Assembly: GCA_032353305.1 (NCBI GenBank)
Contig: JAUCNG010391923.1
Span: 1 to 10,825, forward strand
Length of the DNA: 10,825 nt
Source: Cephalothrix spiralis
Lineage: Eukaryota > Nemertea > Palaeonemertea > Archinemertea > Cephalotrichidae
Reading direction: 5' to 3'
Below the pieces are notes generated by a model that worked only from the letters and a program-made list of their open reading frames with translations, was not told the origin of the DNA and did not search any database. Each line of letters opens with the position of its first letter. Within the stretch, counting starts at the first letter, position 1. Both the position numbers and the translations under genes were made by a program. Of this stretch, positions 9,001 to 10,825 are shown piece after piece.

Positions 9001-10101
9001 CTGTCACAGGTTCATGACAGGCAGGCCTACTTTAACATACTAAGTTGGAGCCGTCTACTCGACTCCAATAATAAGCTAACTTTTAACATTTAATTTAACT
9101 TTGTATTTCTTTGAATTTAGAACGCCTTCGGGACATCAGAAATAGAGTTGCAGACCCTGATACTGTTTCCACACAAAGTGATGCTACTGAATCCGACTCC
9201 TGTACCACCGTATCATCTTGTAAGTACATTGTACACTTGTTCTTTAAGTTTAAATTGTAATCTATTAGGCAAGAGGCGGTACGCGGCACACTCTTAAGAA
9301 TCCTCGGCCCCAGTGTATCTTTCTCCTTCTCTGACCCTGGTTGCGTTAGTTTATCAAAATCAACTGAAATCGAACACTAATAGAATTAAAACAACGAGTC
9401 CAACTACTTTAATAGACTGGAACAGGCCGGTGCTGCGGGAAGGGCAACAGAGGCCCCGATATCGCACCTAGGAACAGCGGATTCGTTCCCTTACTCTCAT
9501 AACGGTCCCTTTACTTGCGCACATATTAGACCATTCGGCCATCCTGACTTGTCGTTCACATTTCATCAATTTAGACTCGTCCAATTGTGTTAATGGACGG
9601 CCCGATTCAAATGCATAAAAATCTCGTTAACATTTCACAGGTTTCAGAGAATAACTATCAAATAAAGTAAAGGCAGGTGAGGGCAATGGACTGTGGGTTG
9701 AACAATGTGAGGATGTTCGTATGGATCGAGCGCTTAGCTTACCTAATTAATTCGGAGGAACTACGGTTTGGAGAAATAACCCAGATCTTCAGGACGTTAA
9801 TTGTAACCGTGTTATTCGTGTCATGCCACCGATCTCGTGTAATTGAAATTACTCGTGAATTTTAGTTTAGCGCTAAATGAATCCTCTTTTTATGGCACTC
9901 TAGTCACTCGACCTGTGAGATTTAAAATGTTATTTAGAAATATTTATTTATTTATTTTTAGTATCGCTTGGCAGAAACCGTGAAACATTAGATTTAAATG
10001 AAAGGCAGCTAATGAACGAAGTTTTAAGAATACGTCAAAAGTTAGCAAGAGAAAGTCGGTATAAAAGGCCGCCTCCTAGTTATACAACAGAGGAAGATTG
10101 A
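1..10101 (+). CDS. 3' part of a spliced gene for an unrecognised coiled-coil protein (7 coding exons, 5' end outside window)
   Basis: The coding sequence joins 1-74, 678-821, 2682-2798, 6769-6846, 7890-8031, 9121-9219 and 9962-10101 and stops at TGA 10099-10101. Every junction has a GT donor and AG acceptor, and the phases (0,0,0,0,1,1) keep one frame open for 263 residues, which is strong evidence that the model is real. In visible-residue numbering, 1-137 is charged, Gln/Glu/Lys/Arg-rich and helical, with a clean heptad stretch at 112-133. Residues 138-171 are a further basic/acidic helix, 172-184 an acidic Asp/Glu segment, 195-217 a Ser/Thr/Asp-rich linker, 226-249 a last amphipathic helix, and 252-263 a tail containing KRPPPSY that ends in TTEED. 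There is no signal peptide or membrane segment, so a cytoplasmic scaffold is inferred. The N-terminal part lies upstream of the window. I do not recognise the family; a ciliary, centrosomal or cytoskeletal protein is only a guess from composition. Confidence 0.85.
75..677. other. intron 1 of the coiled-coil gene
   Basis: Apart from the tRNA-like unit at about 295-365 the intron is plain AT-rich sequence. It has no long open frame and no other repeat that I can see. It ends in a T-rich tract before the acceptor at 677. Confidence 0.7.
295..365 (+). tRNA. tRNA-like Pol III unit (tRNA pseudogene or head of a tRNA-derived SINE)
   Basis: An A-box-like TGGCGCATTGG lies at 302-312 and a B-box-like GGTTCGGTTCC at 346-356 (one mismatch to GGTTCGANTCC), 33 bases apart. 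This is the spacing found in tRNA genes. A run of six T at 366-371 fits a Pol III terminator. The T-stem pairs poorly and the acceptor stem is only partly paired, so I do not assign an anticodon and do not expect a working tRNA. Confidence 0.45.
678..821 (+). CDS. coiled-coil gene, exon b
   Basis: The acceptor TTTTACAG ends at 677 and the consensus donor GTAAGT begins at 822. The 144 bases encode 48 residues in phase 0/0, visible residues 25-72. The exon is polar, with a QQSSFLTKSNFESRRKQQ stretch and a YQRLGDYEQA helix. It joins exon c to continue the charged helix. Confidence 0.85.
885..1740. repeat. degenerate repeat array with CCGCAAA / GCGGAGATTC words
   Basis: Related words recur through this block: TGCGGAGATTCAGAATAC near 1096, GCGGAGATTCGGGAT near 1378, AACGCCGCTTCTCCGCAGTCTTA near 1502, AACGCCGCGAATTACGCAATGCCGCATCTCTGCAGTCTTAC near 1651 (shortened variants elsewhere), and ACCGCAAA several times. 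They suggest a unit of roughly 100 bases that has diverged and partly inverted. CpG and GCGG content is clearly higher than in the neighbouring AT-rich intron. A decayed minisatellite or piled-up copies of one small element are both possible. Confidence 0.6.
1761..1792. repeat. left target duplication and inverted end of the 738-bp element
   Basis: GAATTAC at 1761-1767 is followed by the inverted end CAAAGGTCATGATGTAAAGG and then AGTTA. Confidence 0.6.
1768..2505. mobile_element. 738-bp non-autonomous DNA transposon-like element
   Basis: The left end CAAAGGTCATGATGTAAAGG is matched by the reverse complement of the right end (CAAAG-TCATGATGTAAAGG), and both continue with similar bases (AGTT and GGTT). 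The 7-base word GAATTAC stands on both outer sides (1761-1767 and 2506-2512), as a target-site duplication would. Inside there is no open frame of useful length. A second pair of inverted words, GATTTTCAAAAACTT at 1956 and its partial complement at 2356-2370, suggests longer, eroded arms. The CA...TG ends are hAT-like, but a 7-bp duplication is one short of the 8 bp typical of hAT. Confidence 0.6.
2481..2512. repeat. right inverted end and target duplication of the 738-bp element
   Basis: The end AACCCCTTTACATCATGACT continues into TTG at 2505 and is followed by GAATTAC at 2506-2512. It is the reverse complement of the left end with one base missing and one transition. Confidence 0.6.
2682..2798 (+). 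CDS. coiled-coil gene, exon c
   Basis: The acceptor TTTTTCAG ends at 2681, and the donor GTTTGT at 2799 is acceptable but not ideal. The 117 bases give 39 residues, visible 73-111. The composition is typical of coiled coil, with Glu, Gln, Lys and regularly spaced Leu/Ile/Met (for example LNELEMRHQLEEVQSEKKL). Its closest match in character is exon d, which follows after a 3,970-base intron. Confidence 0.85.
2799..3826. other. first part of intron 3, no gene seen
   Basis: This stretch is strongly AT-rich up to about 3415, with a small perfect hairpin (TACATAGAC 2997-3005 and GTCTATGTA 3017-3025). From about 3420 to 3640 the GC content rises, and a stem CTCGG...CCGAG lies near 3595-3611. AAGCGCTCTAGCGGCAA at 3690-3706 resembles a word at 8581. 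The part next to 3827 would be the 3' UTR of the nested minus-strand gene. Confidence 0.6.
3245..3250 (-). terminator. possible polyadenylation signal for the nested gene
   Basis: AATAAA on the minus strand lies 577 bases beyond the stop at 3827. It is the first canonical signal I found in that direction. The distance would give a long 3' UTR, and the surroundings are AT-rich, so chance occurrence is likely. Confidence 0.2.
3827..4831 (-). CDS. nested intronless membrane protein, C-terminal half (4-6 membrane segments)
   Basis: This frame begins with ATG immediately after the TAG of the preceding frame, in the same frame, and runs 334 codons to TAG 3829-3827. The start context is poor (T at -3), and the first 60 residues look like a polar, Trp-rich cytoplasmic linker rather than a secreted N-terminus. 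Hydrophobic segments lie near 66-84, 91-110, 111-127, 131-149 and 245-261, with a weaker one near 213-236. Cysteines cluster at 54-58 (CSCKC) and 317-325 (CDTRNCECC). The region from the third segment on (YTIKGIVFNYSVSLPPFI, then FEYKKLKTLIFEVCREYEKE) resembles, from memory, the C-terminal half of a large uncharacterised invertebrate membrane-protein family. The best reading is the second half of one protein split by a single stop. A separately translated second cistron is possible. Confidence 0.65.
   Translation of the reverse strand: MSDWIKNKFNFDDFELKSDLNWVSEWNRRRIKLKFNYFTDLYIYRFCLPILSSCSCKCKYWLSEIIWVRILQLILLVPIIAQVTSFPNLRLTLVSILFAVISSIYVCLLFPFSALILLYTIKGIVFNYSVSLPPFIIIIALMRYVFNYIRNVNFEYKKLKTLIFEVCREYEKENTCSSKLKLRPILGYLTTGLPVVPLKLYDDIIEAIKPISVTITKLVVEFVTVPYFTYEIYSTIYQYHNEFLVQKGITIVMIVAILKVTSEFYNSDYTSDGLYDVLNKCQIKQIIDEYVSNKNDDDNIEMSEYNIVHSEYILLKCDTRNCECCKQGHRNLLL
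4832..4834 (-). other. single in-frame TAG between the two halves of the nested membrane-protein gene
   Basis: Read on the minus strand, the sequence is TCA GTT TCA AAA TAG ATG TCT GAC. Without this TAG the frame would run from ATG 5857 to TAG 3827 as 676 codons including this one. The codon after it is ATG, so the gap between the two frames is zero. The base after the stop is A, which is not a strong readthrough context. The dinucleotide AG before ATG could serve as a splice or trans-splice acceptor, but no clear pyrimidine tract precedes it. Confidence 0.8.
4832..5857 (-). CDS. nested intronless membrane protein, N-terminal half (signal peptide, Cys-rich ectodomain, 3 membrane segments)
   Basis: I start at ATG 5857-5855. 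Its context is good (A at -3), it is the first in-frame ATG, and residues 1-22 form a clear signal peptide (MHAVFVLHIFVILSTTVIDT then LA). The open frame continues upstream to 5941 but has no ATG there. The 341-aa product has an ectodomain at about 23-182 with a CSCNSTELCNC cluster (113-123) and glycosylation sequons at N116, N122 and N170. Membrane segments lie near 183-199, 268-289 and 301-325. The loop between the last two carries sequons (NETNES), so it should be extracellular, which agrees with an outside N-terminus. The cytoplasmic loop holds a 13-residue tandem duplication. The frame ends at TAG 4834-4832, directly followed in frame by the next ATG. I know no named family; from memory it resembles uncharacterised multi-pass proteins expanded in marine invertebrates. 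Confidence 0.75.
   Translation of the reverse strand: MHAVFVLHIFVILSTTVIDTLASNDVDAAQSCAIVFPESTKNDFDSAIKNGKNLIFVNWDVKDFGKIRAIVFNNEEKELLKLTDYLLGLSLFTLSHTVELDYSKGYHDLKLKCSCNSTELCNCTKIIARELQYITGRTHFSFCQEFGIFKQFYNIGYSRRYKCFDMINGNISIEEIKPEIYPHFYAVIVLLIMFYPLFSNKFPFPKNTYRRIKIAGEGLQGIQDADNNDMNLNGIQVADNETEYVLLCEKIDSFFFEMIPMNKILSGIGKALFVVYLIFFVAVVCLTVINETNESVPSNRYMWILFVITLIYSVCVLPNFTLLIAYDRSCMELNSPDSVSK
5139..5197 (-). repeat. in-frame tandem duplication inside the nested gene (39-base period)
   Basis: A 20-base word differing by one base (TTGTCTGCAACTTGAATACC and TTGTCTGCATCTTGAATACC on the + strand) occurs at 5139-5158 and 5178-5197. The 39-base period equals 13 codons and produces GIQDADN and GIQVADN in the cytoplasmic loop between the first and second membrane segments. 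The frame is preserved, so a length change there was tolerated. Confidence 0.8.
5858..6768. other. last part of intron 3: upstream region of the nested gene, no gene seen
   Basis: The stretch holds the 5' flank of the nested gene and then AT-rich intron. Two loosely similar segments around 6524-6562 and 6612-6658 share TAATCT..CACAAG and TTATTGTTAT words, as in an old tandem duplication. Short open frames at 6115-6420 overlap each other on both strands and carry no recognisable motif, so I leave them out. Confidence 0.6.
6037..6044 (-). promoter_or_regulatory. possible TATA box for the nested gene
   Basis: TTTATAAA lies 180 bases upstream of the chosen ATG on the minus strand. The word is self-complementary and common in AT-rich DNA, so its position relative to the nested gene is the only support. 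Confidence 0.2.
6769..6846 (+). CDS. coiled-coil gene, exon d
   Basis: The acceptor AATTTCAG ends at 6768 and the donor GTTCGT begins at 6847. The 78 bases give 26 residues, visible 112-137. Met112, Leu115, Asn119, Leu122, Val126, Ile129 and Leu133 fall exactly on a and d positions of three heptads. The Asn at an a position is a pattern common in parallel dimeric coiled coils. The exon ends in a run of four lysines. Confidence 0.85.
6861..6909. repeat. 14-base direct repeat, period 35
   Basis: GGTTTCCCAATAGT occurs at 6861-6874 and again at 6896-6909, directly after the donor of exon d. The bases between the copies are not repeated. Confidence 0.7.
7072..7084. repeat. C13 homopolymer tract
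   Basis: Thirteen consecutive C bases lie in an otherwise mixed region. The exact length is likely to vary and to be error-prone in sequencing. Confidence 0.9.
7198..7277. repeat. short inverted repeat
   Basis: CCAATACAATATTT at 7198-7211 is nearly the reverse complement of AAATTATTGTATTGG at 7263-7277. The 51-base spacer contains CCCTGGGCCCC. It lies just outside the hAT-like element and may be the end of another decayed element. Confidence 0.5.
7304..7434. mobile_element. 131-bp hAT-like miniature inverted-repeat element
   Basis: The left end CAGGGTGACCACA is matched by the reverse complement of the right end CAGGGTGATCACA, with one difference. CAGGG-type ends are usual for hAT transposons. 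The interior repeats variants of TGGAAATGTCATGGAATT. I could not find a convincing 8-bp target duplication, only a shared GGGT. A similar sequence, remembered but not checked, is frequent in animal genomes. Confidence 0.6.
7890..8031 (+). CDS. coiled-coil gene, exon e
   Basis: The acceptor TCTTCACAG ends at 7889 and the donor GTATGT begins at 8032. The 142 bases give 47 codons plus one base (phase 1), visible residues 138-184. A charged helix containing RLQERIGENADERRRQLFRQ is followed by an acidic segment DKPDDEDDFGEGF, which probably ends the coiled coil. Confidence 0.85.
8254..8307. repeat. cluster of CRE-like palindromes
   Basis: TGATGTCA (8255-8262), ATGACGTCAT (8283-8292) and the 14-base palindrome TTGTGACGTCACAA (8294-8307) lie within 54 bases, with further half sites between them. 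TGACGTCA is the full CREB/ATF binding word. The close packing could equally be the remnant of a satellite or transposon end. Confidence 0.6.
8581..8598 (-). promoter_or_regulatory. CTCF-like word
   Basis: On the minus strand the word reads GCCGCTAGAAGGCGCTA, which fits the CTCF core CC-G-C-TAG-A-n-GGCGC except for one base. A related but weaker word is at 3690-3706 in intron 3. A single motif match is weak evidence of binding; the word also occurs in dispersed invertebrate repeats. Confidence 0.25.
8611..8860. repeat. array of the 12-base word AATCAATCTGAC
   Basis: Exact copies lie at 8611-8622, 8645-8656, 8665-8676, 8783-8794 and 8849-8860 on the + strand, and one inverted copy at 8795-8806. 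ACCCACCAAT precedes one copy (8640-8649) and recurs at 8689-8698. Spacing is irregular (34, 20, 118, 66), so this is not a simple tandem repeat. Confidence 0.85.
8783..8806. repeat. 24-bp perfect palindrome centred on TGACGTCA
   Basis: The word AATCAATCTGAC meets its own reverse complement head to head with no spacer and creates a TGACGTCA core. Every base pairs over 24 positions. Confidence 0.9.
9121..9219 (+). CDS. coiled-coil gene, exon f
   Basis: The acceptor TTGAATTTAG ends at 9120 and the consensus donor GTAAGT begins at 9220. The first two bases complete a Glu codon with the last base of exon e. The exon gives visible residues 185-217, a short RLRDIRNRV helix and then a Ser/Thr/Asp-rich linker (STQSDATESDSCTTVSS). 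Such a linker would be a plausible phosphorylation target, but this is inferred from composition only. Confidence 0.82.
9220..9961. other. intron 6 of the coiled-coil gene, no gene seen
   Basis: A moderately GC-rich block spans about 9265-9620, with words such as AGGCCGGTGCTGCGGGAAGGG. GAGGCGGTACGCGG near 9273 resembles TAGGCGGTACGGGG near 8982 in intron 5, so the block may be repeat-derived. The open frame at 9677-9865 lacks splice signals in a compatible phase and shows no known motif. A T-rich tract precedes the acceptor. Confidence 0.6.
9962..10101 (+). CDS. coiled-coil gene, terminal coding exon g
   Basis: The acceptor sits behind a T-rich tract ending in TTTTTAG at 9961. The phase-1 join makes a Leu codon, and the frame runs 46 residues to TGA at 10099-10101. 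It contains the amphipathic helix ERQLMNEVLRIRQKLARES, then a basic and Pro-rich motif KRPPPSY and an acidic end TTEED. Together with the intact frame upstream, this is the natural C-terminus of the protein. Confidence 0.85.
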
Positions 10102-10825
10102 AATTGTATGTATACCTAAGATAATTTTTATCATTTCTGGAGCTCCCATTTCATTGGTTTGATAATCTTTGAATACCATGTTTGCCACAAAACTATGAAT
10201 ATATGAAGCAAAAGTATTTTCCAAGACGCAGTGAATATTTAAGAAAGACTCGTTAAAATTGCATGACGTTTATATTTTCGATACATAGAAAAGAAGAAAA
10301 ATCAACCTACCCATTTTCGAAATCTCCGCATGCGCGGTTAAGTTATTGCTCTGCGCATTCGTGAATCGAAAAGAAGAAAAGGCGGATAATGATCATATTT
10401 CCATCTGATAGTAATACATTTATATAGCCAAGTGTTAGTTTTTAGTGTTAATGCATACTAACAGTTAGAAATATGATAATAACCTACAGTTTTTTTCGAT
10501 ACGCGCAGATTGGTCAATTTTTCCTTTTTTCATATATCGAAAGTACTTGTACAATGTATTTGCTTTTTGCGTAATGTAACTAAAATATCAGATAAAGTAG
10601 TTTTCAAATGTCTTTTTTTCCGGCGAACCGTGTGACCTTCAAATGGCTTTTAGTTACCAAATTACGCAAAATGACTGTTACTCATTTTCAAAGTGGGTCA
10701 CTCATTAGTGTTAGTGTGGTCAAAGATTTTATATATTTTAATTTAACGCTTTTCTCTGAAACCTGTAATGATCTCGTTTTGAAAGGACTGTATTATACAT
10801 ATTCTTTTTTATATTTTATCATAAC
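10102..10825 (+). other. 3' UTR and downstream flank of the coiled-coil gene
   Basis: This is AT-rich sequence after the stop codon. I find no canonical AATAAA or ATTAAA, so the poly(A) site uses a variant signal or lies past the window. The word GAAAAGAAGAAAA occurs twice (about 10288 and 10369), on either side of a GC-richer stretch with CCGCATGCGCGG near 10326. An inverted repeat follows at 10565-10671. Confidence 0.6.
10565..10671. repeat. inverted repeat of 21-24 bases
   Basis: TTTTGCGTAATGTAACTAAAA at 10565-10585 is the reverse complement of TTTTAGTTACCAAATTACGCAAAA at 10648-10671 apart from three extra bases in the right arm. The 62-base loop repeats TTCAAATG. It could be the end of a small element or a hairpin in the transcript. 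Confidence 0.65.

Larger units (their letters stand above)
8032..9120. other. intron 5 of the coiled-coil gene, rich in palindromic words
   Basis: The intron holds a cluster of TGACGTCA-type palindromes (8254-8307), a CTCF-like word at 8581-8598, and an array of AATCAATCTGAC words with a 24-bp perfect palindrome (8611-8860). The segment CAATCTGACATTTTT at 8119-8133 matches 8648-8662, so the word family spreads over the whole intron. I see no gene in it. Confidence 0.65.

Noticed and set aside
9460-9500. Possible second tRNA-like B box on the minus strand
   Set aside because: The match has at least two mismatches and there is no A box at the right distance.
9677-9865. Plus-strand 62-codon frame as an extra exon
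   Set aside because: Exons f and g already join in phase 1 with good sites. This frame lacks a convincing acceptor and donor in that phase.

Overview
The window looks like nuclear DNA from an invertebrate animal. It is AT-rich, with short protein-coding exons (78-144 bases) bounded by good GT...AG splice sites, long introns full of decayed small DNA transposons, and a tRNA-like Pol III unit. The look of the intronic repeats and the intronless membrane-protein gene would fit an ascidian or another marine invertebrate. That is an impression only; nothing here fixes the species.

Two protein-coding loci are visible. The first runs along the whole + strand: the last seven coding exons (1-74, 678-821, 2682-2798, 6769-6846, 7890-8031, 9121-9219, 9962-10101) of a gene whose 5' part lies before the window. 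All six introns keep the frame (phases 0,0,0,0,1,1), and the 263 visible residues form a charged coiled-coil protein with an acidic stretch, a Ser/Thr-rich linker and a Pro/Tyr-containing acidic C-terminus. I do not recognise the family. A ciliary, centrosomal or cytoskeletal scaffold is a generic guess from composition.

The second locus lies antisense inside the 4-kb intron 3 of the first. It is an intronless multi-pass membrane protein made of two open frames, 5857-4832 (341 aa, starting with a signal peptide) and 4831-3827 (334 aa). They are in the same frame and separated by exactly one TAG, which is followed directly by ATG. Topology, cysteine pattern and the poor start context of the second frame suggest that the two halves are one ancestral protein of about 676 codons, split by a single stop. 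A polymorphic or lineage-specific nonsense mutation, stop readthrough, and a zero-gap bicistronic arrangement (the AG of the TAG used as a trans-splice acceptor) remain alternatives. This is the most interesting item in the window.

The rest is intronic. It holds a tRNA-like element (about 295-365), a degenerate GC-rich minisatellite-like array (about 885-1740), a 738-bp element with inverted ends and a 7-bp target duplication (1768-2505), a 131-bp hAT-like miniature element (7304-7434) beside a C-tract, a cluster of TGACGTCA palindromes (8254-8307), an array of a 12-bp word that ends in a 24-bp perfect palindrome (8611-8860), and an inverted repeat downstream of the last coding exon (10565-10671). 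I see no bacterial genes, CRISPR arrays, rRNA or viral genes.
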